A stretch of DNA of 64,000 bases from Rhizobium sp. 18055 (GTDB taxonomy: Bacteria > Pseudomonadota > Alphaproteobacteria > Rhizobiales > Rhizobiaceae): the NCBI RefSeq assembly GCF_902706285.1, contig NZ_CACSKD010000014.1, positions 1 through 64,000 on the forward strand. Direction: 5' to 3'. A model generated the notes under the pieces. The model did not search any database, was not told the origin of the DNA, and saw only the letters and a program-made list of their open reading frames with translations. Made by a program: the position numbers and the translations under genes. Of the stretch, positions 49,874 to 59,580 are shown piece by piece. Position 1 is the first letter of the stretch; each line of letters opens with the position of its first letter.

Positions 49874-50881
49874 ATGTTCGGTTTCGATCCCACCATCCTG
49901 GCCATCATCGCGCTCGCCGCCGTCTCGGCGGCTGCCGTGTGCTACGGCCTGTTGTTTTCGCGGATGGAAACCGACAAAAAATCGGCACACCGGGTCAGCC
50001 GCGTTGCGGCTGCGGAGGCGGACAAGAGCAACGTCAAGGCTGCCCGCGACCGCGTTCAGGAAATGTCGAAGCGTCGCAAATCGATGCAGGACAACCTGAA
50101 GGATCTGGAAAAGCGGCAGCATGAGAACGCCAAGAAGAAACTGACCTTGAAATCCCGCCTGATCCAGGCCGGTCTCTCGATCACGCCCGGTCGGTTCTAT
50201 GTGTTCAGCGGCATCCTGGCCTTCATTCTGATGACGACCGCATTTCTGCTGGGCGCGCCAACGATGGTCGTGTTCGGCCTGCCGGTGGTGGCCGGGCTCG
50301 GACTGCCGCGCTGGATACTCGGCTTCCTGATCAAGCGCCGCCAGAACAAGTTTCTCACCGAGTTTCCGAACGCGCTCGATGTCATCGTACGTTCCATCAA
50401 GTCGGGACTGCCGCTCAACGATGCCATCCGGCTGATTGCCAACGAAGGCAAGGAGCCTGTGAAGGGCGAATTCCGGCGCGTTGTGGAATCCCAGCAGATC
50501 GGCCTCAGCGTGCCCGACGCCTGCGCCCGCATGGGCAATCACATGCCGTTGCAGGAGGTAAACTTCTTCTCGATCGTCATCGCCATCCAGTCACAGGCCG
50601 GCGGCAACCTTTCGGAAGCGATCGGCAACCTTGCCAAGGTTCTGCGCGAGCGCAAGAAAATGAAGGCCAAGGTCCAGGCGCTGTCGATGGAAGCCAAGGC
50701 ATCGGCCGTCATCATCGGCGCGCTGCCCTTTATCGTTGCCACGCTCGTCTACCTGACATCGCCTGCCTACATGATGATCCTTTTCACGGACCCGCGTGGC
50801 CATCTGATCATGGGCGCCTCGGCGATCTGGATGTCGATCGGCATCTTCGTCATGCGCAACATGGTCAATTTCGACATCTAG
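49874..50881 (+). CDS. tadB: Pilus inner-membrane platform protein TadB
   Basis: A 335-residue GspF-type protein. It has an N-terminal transmembrane segment (ILAIIALAAVSAAAVCYGLL), a cytoplasmic coiled-coil-like charged region (DKSNVKAARDRVQEMSKRR), and then the platform domain with NALDVIVRSIKSGLPLNDAI and IAIQSQAGGNLSEAIGNLA. It starts four bases after cpaF and works with TadC. Confidence 0.94.
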   Translation: MFGFDPTILAIIALAAVSAAAVCYGLLFSRMETDKKSAHRVSRVAAAEADKSNVKAARDRVQEMSKRRKSMQDNLKDLEKRQHENAKKKLTLKSRLIQAGLSITPGRFYVFSGILAFILMTTAFLLGAPTMVVFGLPVVAGLGLPRWILGFLIKRRQNKFLTEFPNALDVIVRSIKSGLPLNDAIRLIANEGKEPVKGEFRRVVESQQIGLSVPDACARMGNHMPLQEVNFFSIVIAIQSQAGGNLSEAIGNLAKVLRERKKMKAKVQALSMEAKASAVIIGALPFIVATLVYLTSPAYMMILFTDPRGHLIMGASAIWMSIGIFVMRNMVNFDI

Positions 50882-50894
50882 CGGAGAAAATCCG

Positions 50895-51881
50895 ATGTCA
50901 TCCGATCTCGCCAGCTCACTGACCGACCCTACGACGCTGATTGCAGTGCTGGTTGCGCTGGCGGTGTTTGCCAGCCTGTATACGCTTGCCATGCCATTTT
51001 TCGAGCGCGGCGACCTCAACAAGCGGATGAAGGCGGTATCGACCGAGCGCGAGCAGATGCGCGCCCGCGAGCGCGCCCGGATGACTGCCGAAGCTGCGGG
51101 CGGCAAGGCGTCGCTGCGCACGCAGAACAACCGCTCCGTTCGTCAGATCGTCGAGCGCTTCAATCTTCGCGAGGCACTGGTCGATGCCAATACCGTGAAC
51201 AAGCTGCGCGCCGCTGGATTTCGCTCGGAAAACGCGCTCAACATGTTTCTGGTGGCGCGCTTCCTGCTGCCTTTCGGCTTCTTCGCGCTGGCAATCTTCT
51301 GGGTTTTCGGTCTCGATCACCTTGCCGACAAGCCGACGCCGATCCGCCTTCTTCTGACGCTCTGCATCGCCTATGCCGGCTTCTATGCGCCGAACATCTT
51401 CATCTCCAACCGGATGGGAAAGCGGCAGCATTCGATCAAGCGTGCCTGGCCGGATGCGTTGGACCTGATGCTGATCTGCGTGGAATCCGGCATATCGATC
51501 GAGGCGGCGATGCGCCGCGTGTCTGAAGAGCTTGGCGAAGCCTCGCCAGCGCTCGCCGAAGAGATGGTGCTGACGACGGCCGAACTCTCCTTCCTGCCCG
51601 ACCGCCGCGTCGCGCTCGAGAACCTCGGAACGCGCACGCAGCTGCCGATCGTCCAGTCGGTCGTGCAGGCGCTGATGCAAGCCGACCGCTACGGCACGCC
51701 GATTTCGCAAGCGCTGCGCGTTCTCGCCCAGGAAGGCCGTGACGAGCGGATGAACGAGGCGGAAAAGAAGGCTGCGGCACTTCCACCGAAGCTGACCGTG
51801 CCGATGATCCTGTTCTTCCTGCCGGTGCTGATTGCCGTCATTCTCGGGCCGGCCGGCATTCAGGTCTCCGACCGGTTCTGA
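50895..51881 (+). CDS. tadC: Pilus inner-membrane platform protein TadC
   Basis: A 328-residue GspF-type partner of TadB, starting 13 bases after it. The conserved platform motif WPDALDLMLICVESGISIEAAM is seen near residue 190 (given in part), followed by QALMQADRYGTPISQALRV. Four hydrophobic segments are visible. It ends the cpaA-tadC gene run. Confidence 0.94.
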   Translation: MSSDLASSLTDPTTLIAVLVALAVFASLYTLAMPFFERGDLNKRMKAVSTEREQMRARERARMTAEAAGGKASLRTQNNRSVRQIVERFNLREALVDANTVNKLRAAGFRSENALNMFLVARFLLPFGFFALAIFWVFGLDHLADKPTPIRLLLTLCIAYAGFYAPNIFISNRMGKRQHSIKRAWPDALDLMLICVESGISIEAAMRRVSEELGEASPALAEEMVLTTAELSFLPDRRVALENLGTRTQLPIVQSVVQALMQADRYGTPISQALRVLAQEGRDERMNEAEKKAAALPPKLTVPMILFFLPVLIAVILGPAGIQVSDRF

Positions 51882-51990
51882 GGCTGATCGCCGTTATACT
51901 GACGGCTCGACATATAGTTTTTCCGCTATGGACGGGCGCGCCCAAGCATGGGAGACAGTGCTCTGCCCTTCCAACCATGCGGAGCCACCC

Positions 51991-52623
51991 ATGTCCTCTC
52001 TCAGCGTCTTCCTCAGCATTGTCGCAACGCTTTCGATCGGGGCGATGAGCCCGGGGCCAAGCTTCGTGCTGGTGTCGCGCATCGCGGTGTCGCGCTCGCG
52101 CATCGACGGCTTGGCCGCGGCGGTCGGAATGGGATTGGGCGGGGTGTTGTTCAGCATGCTGGCACTGGCAGGGCTGACCGCGCTGCTTTCGCAATTCGGA
52201 TGGCTCTACCTGGCGCTGAAGGTGGCGGGCGGCCTCTATCTGGCCTACATCGCCTACAGGATCTGGCGCGGCGCCAGCGAGCCTCTCGAGATCTCAGACG
52301 TGCGTGCTGGGCATCGTGCCGTCGGCCGCAGCTTCATGACGGCGTTTCTCACCCAGATCAGCAATCCGAAGACGATCGTGGTCTATGCCAGCATCTTTGC
52401 GGCGCTGCTGCCGAAGACCATTCCGCTCGAGCTGTTCGTGGCCATTCCGATCGGCGTGTTTGCCGTCGAGGCCGGATGGTACACGATCGTGGCGCTTGCC
52501 TTTTCGGCACGGCATCCGCGGCGGATCTATCTCGCGGCGAAGAAGTGGATCGACCGGGCGGCCGCCACGGTGATGGCCGGGCTTGGCCTGGAGCTCGTCG
52601 CCTCAGGCCTCAGCGGACGCTGA
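51991..52623 (+). CDS. LysE/RhtB-family amino acid exporter
   Basis: A 210-residue inner-membrane exporter with about six helices. The family signature is IGAMSPGPSFVLVSRIAV near residue 17; GLYLAYIAYRIWRG and LTQISNPKTIVVYASIFAA are also typical. The start at 51991 has GGAGCCACCC upstream. It interrupts the pilus locus between tadC and tadD and has no evident link to pili. Substrate unknown. Confidence 0.9.
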   Translation: MSSLSVFLSIVATLSIGAMSPGPSFVLVSRIAVSRSRIDGLAAAVGMGLGGVLFSMLALAGLTALLSQFGWLYLALKVAGGLYLAYIAYRIWRGASEPLEISDVRAGHRAVGRSFMTAFLTQISNPKTIVVYASIFAALLPKTIPLELFVAIPIGVFAVEAGWYTIVALAFSARHPRRIYLAAKKWIDRAAATVMAGLGLELVASGLSGR

Positions 52624-52644
52624 GATGACGCAGCCGAAGATCGT

Positions 52645-53472
52645 TCAGTTGGCGCTTTTGTCGGTGCCGCCGACGTCCTTGGCAGCGAGCTTCTGCCAGG
52701 AATTCTGCTGCGACATCATCGAGCGGATGTAGGCGACGTTGGCATCGGCCTGTTGCGGCGACAGTTCGCGGCGGGCGATCTGTTCGGCTTCGGGGAAGCG
52801 CCCCTGCAGGCCGACGACGAGTGCGAGGTTCTGGCGGACGCGGCTGTCGGCATTCGGTTGACCCGCAGCCTGGCGAAGATAGGTTTCTGCGGTGCGCAGG
52901 TCACCTGTCAGCACGTAGGACATACCGAGATTGGACAGGATCGACGGTTCACCCGGCTGGATATCGAGCGCGTCACGATAGCGCTGGCGGGCCTCGCTGG
53001 CGCGGCCGAGCTGATCGAGGATGGCGCCCTGGGCCGAGACCAGTTTCCAATCGGGACGGTCTGACGTCTGGGCACGTCCGATGGTGTCGAGCGCCTGCTG
53101 AAGCTGGCCGGCGGCGGCCTGCGCCTTGCCGTAGGCGGCAAGCACGCTGCGGTCTGACGGATTGGCGATGGCGACCTGCTGCATGACGGCGAGCGCCTGT
53201 GCATCCCTGCCCTGCATGCGCAGCAGGTTGGCGTAGTTGACGCCATTGACCGCATCGCGCGGGTTTTTCTCGTAAGCCTGGCCGACACGATCGGTGGCCG
53301 AGCGGACTTCCTGATCGTTCATGGTTTCGACCGGCTTGTTCAGCGTCGGCACGGAACCGGTGGTCATCCGGTCCTTGGTGGTGCTGCAGCCGGCCAGCGT
53401 CAGGGCCACCAACGCAGTTGCCGTGCACTGAAGGATGCGGGTTGTGATAGAGATGTTGGCCAAAGCGGGCAT
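52645..53472 (-). CDS. tadD: TadD-like TPR lipoprotein
   Basis: A 275-residue lipoprotein from the ATG at 53472. The lipobox is TLAGC at about residue 25. The remainder is tetratricopeptide repeats (YEKNPRDAVNGVNYANLLRM, PGEPSILSNLGMSYVLTGDL, ADSRVRQNLALVVGLQGRF). TadD proteins assist pilus secretin assembly. It is on the strand opposite the main cpa genes, convergent with the LysE gene and divergent from pepA. Confidence 0.87.
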   Translation of the reverse strand: MPALANISITTRILQCTATALVALTLAGCSTTKDRMTTGSVPTLNKPVETMNDQEVRSATDRVGQAYEKNPRDAVNGVNYANLLRMQGRDAQALAVMQQVAIANPSDRSVLAAYGKAQAAAGQLQQALDTIGRAQTSDRPDWKLVSAQGAILDQLGRASEARQRYRDALDIQPGEPSILSNLGMSYVLTGDLRTAETYLRQAAGQPNADSRVRQNLALVVGLQGRFPEAEQIARRELSPQQADANVAYIRSMMSQQNSWQKLAAKDVGGTDKSAN

Positions 53473-53615
53473 CGCGCGTTCCTGAAATCCGAAATCGGCG
53501 CCTGACCTAGAAGCGGAACAGGGAAAGGCTTTGACGCAATCTTCACTCAAGCAATAGTCTGTTAACCCTAACAGAGCGTTAAAATGCGATTCCCGGACGC
53601 CCCCGAAGGATAATC

Positions 53616-55004
53616 ATGGCCCCGTATCAGTTCATCGAAAGACCGACCCCCTTCAACACCAAGGGTGGCTCGACCTTGCCGATCTTTGCCGTCACGCCCG
53701 CTCACATCGAGACCGGCACCATCGACCCTATCGCGCTCGATTGGGCGAAAAAGGCCGGATACAAGGCGGAAAGCGGCTCTGTACTGCTGATCCCGACGGC
53801 GGAAGGCCATCTCGGCGGCGCATTGTTCGGCCTCGGCACCAACCCTTCCGAACAGCCCTATATCACCGGCAAGCTGGCGCGCGCGCTGCCGGCCGGCGAC
53901 TGGCACATCGAGACCGCGCCGCTGACGGCCAATCGCCTGGCGCTCGGCTTCGGCCTCGGCAGCTACCGATTCGACCGCTACAAATCCGACAAACGGCCCT
54001 CCGGCACGCTGATGATCCCGCGCGACGCCGATGCTGCCGACATCAAGCGGCAGCTCGCCGGTGTGTTTCTCGCCCGCGACCTGATCAACACCCCCACCAA
54101 CGACATGGGACCGAACGAGCTGGAAGCGGCGTTCCGCGGGCTTGCAGCGCATTACAAGGCCGAACTCTCGGTCATCTCCGGCGAAGACCTGAAGCATAAC
54201 TTCCCGCTGATCCACATGGTCGGTCGTGCCAGCGCCGATGCGCCGCGGCTGCTCGACCTGCGCTGGGGCAAGAAGGGGCATCGCAAGATCACCCTGGTCG
54301 GAAAGGGCGTCTGCTTCGACACAGGCGGCCTCGACATCAAGCCGGCCTCCTCCATGCTTTTGATGAAGAAGGACATGGGGGGTGCCGCCAACGTCATGGG
54401 CCTGGCGCTGATGATCATGGACGCCAAGCTGAAGGTCGATCTGCGGGTTCTCGTTCCGGTCGTCGAGAACTCGATCTCATCGAACGCCTTCCGCCCCGGC
54501 GACATCTACAAGAGCCGCAAGGGCCTGACGGTGCAGATCGACAACACCGACGCCGAGGGGCGCCTCATTCTGGCCGACGCGCTTGCCTATGGCGACGAGG
54601 AAGAGCCGGACCTGATGATCGACATGGCGACGCTGACGGGGGCAGCCCGCGTGGCGCTCGGCCCCGACGTGCCGCCGTTCTTCACCGATGACACGGAGCT
54701 GGCGCAGGACCTGATGGAATCGAGCCTCGAGACCGACGATCCCCTGTGGCGGCTGCCGCTTTATGCCGGCTACGAAAAGGACATCCGCTCGAAGTTCGCC
54801 GACCTCACCAACGCACCGTCGGGCGGCATGGCAGGCGCGATCACCGCGGCACTGTTCCTGAAGCGCTTCGTCAGCAAGGCGAAGAGCTGGGCGCATTTCG
54901 ACATTTACGGCTGGGCGCCTTCCGAGCGGCCGCATTCGCCGGGTGGCGGCGAGGCGCAGGCGATCCGGGCGCTCTACCACCACATCCGCGAGAGCGTGCG
55001 TTAA
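53616..55004 (+). CDS. M17 leucyl aminopeptidase
   Basis: A 462-residue cytosolic metallo-aminopeptidase. The two-zinc active site is marked by LVGKGVCFDTGGLDIKP near residue 228, KKDMGGAANVMG, and the signature QIDNTDAEGRLILADAL near 308. The N-terminal domain differs from Escherichia coli PepA, as in the PepB/alphaproteobacterial group. Divergent from tadD; a CTGTTA...TAACAG repeat (53559-53574) lies in the shared promoter region. A strong terminator follows. Confidence 0.93.
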   Translation: MAPYQFIERPTPFNTKGGSTLPIFAVTPAHIETGTIDPIALDWAKKAGYKAESGSVLLIPTAEGHLGGALFGLGTNPSEQPYITGKLARALPAGDWHIETAPLTANRLALGFGLGSYRFDRYKSDKRPSGTLMIPRDADAADIKRQLAGVFLARDLINTPTNDMGPNELEAAFRGLAAHYKAELSVISGEDLKHNFPLIHMVGRASADAPRLLDLRWGKKGHRKITLVGKGVCFDTGGLDIKPASSMLLMKKDMGGAANVMGLALMIMDAKLKVDLRVLVPVVENSISSNAFRPGDIYKSRKGLTVQIDNTDAEGRLILADALAYGDEEEPDLMIDMATLTGAARVALGPDVPPFFTDDTELAQDLMESSLETDDPLWRLPLYAGYEKDIRSKFADLTNAPSGGMAGAITAALFLKRFVSKAKSWAHFDIYGWAPSERPHSPGGGEAQAIRALYHHIRESVR

Positions 55005-55032
55005 CGCGATCGTTAAAATTTGATTCACCTTG

Positions 55033-55056
55033 TGGGGCGGCAGATTTGCCGCCCCA
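55033..55056 (+). terminator. Intrinsic terminator after the aminopeptidase gene
   Basis: TGGGGCGGCA and TGCCGCCCCA form a perfect ten-base stem with a four-base loop, 28 bases beyond the stop. The tail (TTGCGTTG) is only moderately T-rich. Confidence 0.65.
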
Positions 55057-55112
55057 TTGCGTTGCGCCACCACCTGCCGGAAAATGGAACGCAGGCGTAA
55101 CGAAGTCCGGAG

Positions 55113-55463
55113 GTGGCCTTGCCGATCGAATTGACCGCTTCGCAGGCGCTGGGGCTTTGGCACGGCGTTTCGCTCGATCAGGTTCGTCACGACGACCGCG
55201 ATTTGACATTGCGCCAGATGGCGATCCTGCTGCATATCTATCTGGTACCGCCGCCGCACACCGTGCGGGGGCTTGCCGCTGAACTCAACGTGACCAAACC
55301 CGTCATCACCCGGGCGCTGGATACGATGGGCGAAATGGGGCTGGTGGACCGGGTGCGCGACAACAGCGACAAGCGCAACGTGCTGATCAAGCGCACCGTC
55401 GGCGGCGCGCTCTATCTGGAAAAACTCGGCGATCGCGTGCGCGAGCAGGGACGCCGGCTATGA
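55113..55463 (+). CDS. Short MarR-type winged-helix regulator
   Basis: A 116-residue protein starting at a GTG at 55113 with CCGGAG upstream. The winged helix is plain: LTLRQMAILLHIYL, TVRGLAAELNVTKPVITRAL, and the wing MGLVDRVRDNSDKRNVLI. It is shorter than typical MarR proteins (about 140), lacking part of the dimerisation helices. It is followed 16 bases later by the NlpC/P60 gene, so probably co-transcribed. Effector unknown. Confidence 0.82.
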   Translation: MALPIELTASQALGLWHGVSLDQVRHDDRDLTLRQMAILLHIYLVPPPHTVRGLAAELNVTKPVITRALDTMGEMGLVDRVRDNSDKRNVLIKRTVGGALYLEKLGDRVREQGRRL

Positions 55464-55479
55464 ATTCGAGGACACTGCC

Positions 55480-56337
55480 ATGACCACGCCCGACCGCCGC
55501 CTGAACGCCTACCGGGCCGATCTCGCCGAGCGCCGGCTGGAGGGACAGGTCGAGGCGACACGCTTCGTCGATGGCACGCCGGCGCGGATCGCGGTGCCGG
55601 TGATCGGTCTCCGGCCGAAGCCGGATATGACGTCCGGGATCGATACCGAGTTGCTGTTCGGTGAGGCCGTCACGATCTTCGACCGGGCTGACGGCTGGTG
55701 CTGGGTGAAGGCCGTTTCCGACGATTACGTCGGCTATCTCCCTGACAGCGCTGTCAGCGACGGCGCGCTGGAACCGACCCACATCGTCACCGTGCAGCGG
55801 ACGTTCCTCTATCAGGAGCCGGAACTGCGCAAGCCCTACAAGAGCATCCTCTCGATGGGTAGCCGGATTCGGGTTGTCGGCGCTACGGAGGCGCGGGGCA
55901 ATCACTATGCGATGCTGGAGGATGGGACGGCGATCTTCGCCAAGCATGTGCAGCCGATCGACGCCAGCCAAGACCAGGACTATGTGGAGATCGCGGCGCG
56001 GTTTCTGGAAACGCCCTATCTCTGGGGCGGGCGCTCCGGGCTGGGGATCGACTGTTCCGGGCTGGTGCAGCTTTCGATGCTGATGACCGGGCGGGAAGCG
56101 CCGCGCGATACCGACATGCAGGCCGCAAGACTCGGCGCGCCCATCGACCGCGCCGAATTGCGCCGCGGCGATCTGGTGTTCTGGAAGGGGCATGTGGCTG
56201 TCATGGAAGATACTGAGACGATCATCCATGCCACCGGCCACACGATGACCGTGGTGCGGGAGAATTTCGAGGAGGCCGTCAAACGGATCGGCTGGCTTTA
56301 CGAGCAGCCGAACGGCTATCGCCGCCCGATCATCTGA
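55480..56337 (+). CDS. NlpC/P60-family cell-wall peptidase
   Basis: A 285-residue cysteine peptidase. The N-terminal two thirds contain SH3-like modules (LFGEAVTIFDRADGWCWVKA, near 60-80), and the C-terminal NlpC/P60 domain has the catalytic Cys in GIDCSGLVQLS near residue 185 and His in WKGHVAVMED near 240. No signal peptide is evident, as in related gamma-D-glutamyl-diamino-acid peptidases that recycle murein peptides in the cytosol. Its end overlaps the amidase gene by eight bases, convergently. Confidence 0.92.
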   Translation: MTTPDRRLNAYRADLAERRLEGQVEATRFVDGTPARIAVPVIGLRPKPDMTSGIDTELLFGEAVTIFDRADGWCWVKAVSDDYVGYLPDSAVSDGALEPTHIVTVQRTFLYQEPELRKPYKSILSMGSRIRVVGATEARGNHYAMLEDGTAIFAKHVQPIDASQDQDYVEIAARFLETPYLWGGRSGLGIDCSGLVQLSMLMTGREAPRDTDMQAARLGAPIDRAELRRGDLVFWKGHVAVMEDTETIIHATGHTMTVVRENFEEAVKRIGWLYEQPNGYRRPII

Positions 56338-57721
56338 CCGGCGGCCGCGGCCAGGACGCGACGCCGCCGGACCAGGTCTCGAAGGCTTTCGACAGGCGCA
56401 TCACCAGCATGTCATCGAAGCGCGGGCCGACGATCTGCAAGCCGATCGGCATGCCGGATTTCGAGAAGCCGCAATTGATCGACGAGGCCGGCTGCTCCGA
56501 CATGTTCCACGGAACGGTGAAGCAGATGTGCTCGAAGGGCCTGGCGGGATCATTGGTCGGCGAGGCCCATTCGGCCGGATAGGACACGATCGGATTGGTC
56601 GGCGACAGCACGGCATCGACGCCGGTAAACAGCGCGCCGCAGGTCTTGCGCATCTCGATCGTCTGGTTGAAACCCTTGACCGCATCGACGCCGGTGACAT
56701 CGGCGCCACCCCTGGCCCAACTGTAGATATAGGGAAGGATGCTTTCGCGGCGTTCTTCGCTGAGGTTTTCGATATCGCCCCAGAAGCGGGAGCGCCAGAA
56801 ATTGTCGAGGCCATCGAGCATGCCGCGGGTCAGCACCGGGCCGACGGGCACGATCACCGCTCCTGCCCGCTCGAACAGCTTGGCCGCCTCGACGACCGCA
56901 GCCTTCACCTCGTCCTCGGCATCGAGGCCGCAGCCGGCGTCGAGCATCAGGCCGATGCGCATGCCGCGGACGTCGATATCGAGATCGGTCCAGTCGAAAT
57001 CGTTGGGCGGCAGGCTGGTGCCATCGCGCCAGTCCGGCCGTGACAGCGTCGCCATGGCGAGTGCTGCGTCCTCGACGGTGCGGGTCATCGGCCCGGCGCA
57101 GCGGCCGACATAATAGGGATCGACGGGGATGCGGCCCTGGCTCGGCTTGAAGCCGAAGATGCCGGTCCAACCGGCGGGCAAGCGCACGGAGCCGCCGATA
57201 TCGGTGCCGATGTGCAGGGGGCCGTAGCCGGCCGCGGCGGCGGCTGACGCACCGGCACTGGAGCCGCCGGGGTTCTGGGTGATGTCCCAGGGGTTGCGGC
57301 TCAGATGATGGAAGCTCGACAGTCCCGACGACAGCATGCCGTAATCGGGGCATGTGGTCTTGGCGAACATGATGGCGCCGTCCTCGCGCATCCGTGCTGC
57401 GATCGGGGCGTCCTCCAGCGCGGGCTTGAGCTCGACCGCCTTGGTGCCGAGCGGTACCGGCTGGCCCTTGGTGGCGATCAGTTCCTTCAGCGTCACCGGG
57501 ATGCCATCGAGCGGGCCGAGCATCTCGCCCTTCATCCAGCGCTCGCCGGAGGCCCGGGCCTGGCTGCGGGCGCTCTCGGGGTCATAGGCGTAGAGCGCGC
57601 AGATCGACGGTTCCCAGGCGACGATGTGGGTTTCCAGCGCCAGCCAGTATTCCAGCGGAGACAGGCTCCTGTCGGCAAAACGCCGCTTCAGCTCGCGGAT
57701 GGTCAGATCGATCTCGGTCAT
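56330..57721 (-). CDS. Amidase-signature-family amidase
   Basis: A 463-residue hydrolase of the Ser-cisSer-Lys family, starting at the ATG at 57721. The catalytic Lys lies in the GIPVTLKELIATKG segment near residue 76, and the two Ser in the GGSSAGASAAAAAGYGPLH and GTDIGGSVRLPAGW blocks near 150-180. The substrate is an amide or peptide derivative that cannot be specified. It is the last gene of a cluster with a peptide-type ABC importer, suggesting it acts on the imported compound. Confidence 0.9.
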   Translation of the reverse strand: MTEIDLTIRELKRRFADRSLSPLEYWLALETHIVAWEPSICALYAYDPESARSQARASGERWMKGEMLGPLDGIPVTLKELIATKGQPVPLGTKAVELKPALEDAPIAARMREDGAIMFAKTTCPDYGMLSSGLSSFHHLSRNPWDITQNPGGSSAGASAAAAAGYGPLHIGTDIGGSVRLPAGWTGIFGFKPSQGRIPVDPYYVGRCAGPMTRTVEDAALAMATLSRPDWRDGTSLPPNDFDWTDLDIDVRGMRIGLMLDAGCGLDAEDEVKAAVVEAAKLFERAGAVIVPVGPVLTRGMLDGLDNFWRSRFWGDIENLSEERRESILPYIYSWARGGADVTGVDAVKGFNQTIEMRKTCGALFTGVDAVLSPTNPIVSYPAEWASPTNDPARPFEHICFTVPWNMSEQPASSINCGFSKSGMPIGLQIVGPRFDDMLVMRLSKAFETWSGGVASWPRPPVR

Positions 57722-57767
57722 TGCAGTGCTCTTTCGAAATGTCGTCTCTATCAAAATCAGCGTGCGC

Positions 57768-58631
57768 TCAGCGGCTGGCCTCGCGCGGGTCGAGCAGGTC
57801 GCGCAGACCGTCTCCGAGCATGTTGAAGCCGAAGACGCAGAGCGCGATGGCAAGGCCGGGGAGAATGGCGAGCCAGGGGGCAAGGGCGAGATAGGTCTGC
57901 GCGTCCGCCAGCATCCGCCCCCAGGTCGGTGCCGGTGGCGCGAGACCGAGGCCGAGGAAGCTGAGGCCGGCTTCGGTCAGCACCGCGAGGCCGAGCTGGA
58001 TGGTCGCCTGGACAATGATCTGGCTCATGATGTTCGGCAGCACATGCCTGACCGAGATGGTGAAGCGGGTATTGCCCAGCGCGCGGGCGGCCAGCACGTA
58101 GTCGCGGCTCCAGGCCTGTAGCGCGCTCGCCAGCGTGACGCGGGCGAAGACCGGGATCATGAAGGTGGCGATGGCGATGATCGCCGTCAGCCGGCCAGGG
58201 CCGAGGAAGGCGCCGAGCATCATCGCCGAGAGGATCGGCGGCAGCGCGAAGATGACGTCGCAGATGCGCATCAGCAGGCTCTCGAAGACGCCGCGGAAGG
58301 CTGCGGCCGAAAGGCCGGCGATGGCCCCAAGCGTGCCGCCGATGGCGACCGCGACAACGGCGATCGACAGCGAGTTCCAGCAGCCGACCATCAGCATCGA
58401 CAGCACGTCGCGGCCGAACTGATCGGTGCCGAGCAGGCCGAACGAGAATGGCGGCTGCAGCTTGTGGATGATCTGCATCTTGGCCGGCGGCAGCGGCGTC
58501 CAGACCAATGACAGCAACGCGACCGCGACCAGCAGACCAACGACGACCGTGCCGACGACGAGGTTCATGCGACGGGTCAGACGCATCCGGCGGCGACGAA
58601 CATTGATCTCGGTTGCAACGACGGGTGCCAT
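57768..58631 (-). CDS. Dipeptide/oligopeptide-type ABC permease (DppC class)
   Basis: A 287-residue inner-membrane permease with the OppC N-terminal region (RRMRLTRRMNLVVGTVVVG) and the core after LLGTDQFGRDVLSMLMVG. The EAA loop is at YVLAARALGNTRFTISVRH. It starts one base after the DppB-class gene. No ATPase gene is adjacent, so ATP-binding subunits must come from elsewhere in the genome. Confidence 0.93.
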   Translation of the reverse strand: MAPVVATEINVRRRRMRLTRRMNLVVGTVVVGLLVAVALLSLVWTPLPPAKMQIIHKLQPPFSFGLLGTDQFGRDVLSMLMVGCWNSLSIAVVAVAIGGTLGAIAGLSAAAFRGVFESLLMRICDVIFALPPILSAMMLGAFLGPGRLTAIIAIATFMIPVFARVTLASALQAWSRDYVLAARALGNTRFTISVRHVLPNIMSQIIVQATIQLGLAVLTEAGLSFLGLGLAPPAPTWGRMLADAQTYLALAPWLAILPGLAIALCVFGFNMLGDGLRDLLDPREASR

Positions 58632-58632
58632 C

Positions 58633-59580
58633 TCAAGCAGCCTTTCGCAGGCGTGGATCGATCGCCAGATAGGAGAGATCGACGATAAAATTCATGATGA
58701 TCACGAGGGCTGCGAAGAACAGCACGACGTCCTGCATGACGACGATGTCGCGCTGCGACAGCGCCTGATAGGCGAGCTTGCCGAGGCCGGGGAGGTTGAA
58801 GACGTTCTCGACGAGGACGGCGCCGGCAACCAGGAAGGTGAACTGCAGGCCGAGGATGGTGAGGATCGGGACCAGCGCATTCGGCACCGAATGGCGCCAC
58901 AGCACGGTGCTTTCCGAGAGGCCCTTGGCCCTGGCGGTGCGGGTGAAATCCTCGTGCATGGTGTCGAGCACCGCCGAGCGGGTGACACGGGTGAGCACGC
59001 CCGCCTGCGGCAGGGCAAGGGCGACGGCCGGCATGAGCAGTGCCTTGATCGACGGCCAGATGCCGGCGCTCCAGCCGGGAAAGCCGCCTGCCGGCATCAG
59101 CCCGAGGGTGGTGGAAAACAGGATGATCAGCAGCAGCGCCACCCAGAAGGCCGGGACGGCAATGCTGATCTGCGAGAAGACCGAGGCGATGACATCGAAG
59201 ACGCCGCCGCGGCGGGAGGCGGCGAGAACGCCGAGCGGGATGGCGATGGCGATCGACAGCGCGATGGCGATCAGGGCGAGCGGCAGGGTGACGGCGAGGC
59301 GCTCGACGATCAGGCCGGCGACGGGGACGCCGTAAGTGTAGGATTTGCCGAGGTCGCCTGAGAAGACGCCTGCCAGCCACTGGCCGTAGCGCAGCAGCAG
59401 CGGCTGGTCGAGGCCGAGCTCGTGGCGGAGCGCTGCCAGCGTTTCCGGCGAGGCGGAGGTGCCGAGCATGATCGAGGCCGGATCGCCGGGAAGCATGTCC
59501 ATGACCGCGAAGATCAGCAGCGAGACGACGACTAGGGTGATCGCGAGGCCGGCGAGGCGGCGCGGCAGGAGGGCGATCAT
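58633..59580 (-). CDS. Dipeptide/oligopeptide-type ABC permease (DppB class)
   Basis: A 315-residue permease opening with the standard MIALLPRRLAGLAITLVVV helix and the MLPGDPASIMLG loop. The EAA motif is at FTRTARAKGLSESTVLWRH. It lies 392 bases downstream of the binding protein gene; this gap is filled with RIME-like repeats, paralleling the split in the phn operon. Confidence 0.93.
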   Translation of the reverse strand: MIALLPRRLAGLAITLVVVSLLIFAVMDMLPGDPASIMLGTSASPETLAALRHELGLDQPLLLRYGQWLAGVFSGDLGKSYTYGVPVAGLIVERLAVTLPLALIAIALSIAIAIPLGVLAASRRGGVFDVIASVFSQISIAVPAFWVALLLIILFSTTLGLMPAGGFPGWSAGIWPSIKALLMPAVALALPQAGVLTRVTRSAVLDTMHEDFTRTARAKGLSESTVLWRHSVPNALVPILTILGLQFTFLVAGAVLVENVFNLPGLGKLAYQALSQRDIVVMQDVVLFFAALVIIMNFIVDLSYLAIDPRLRKAA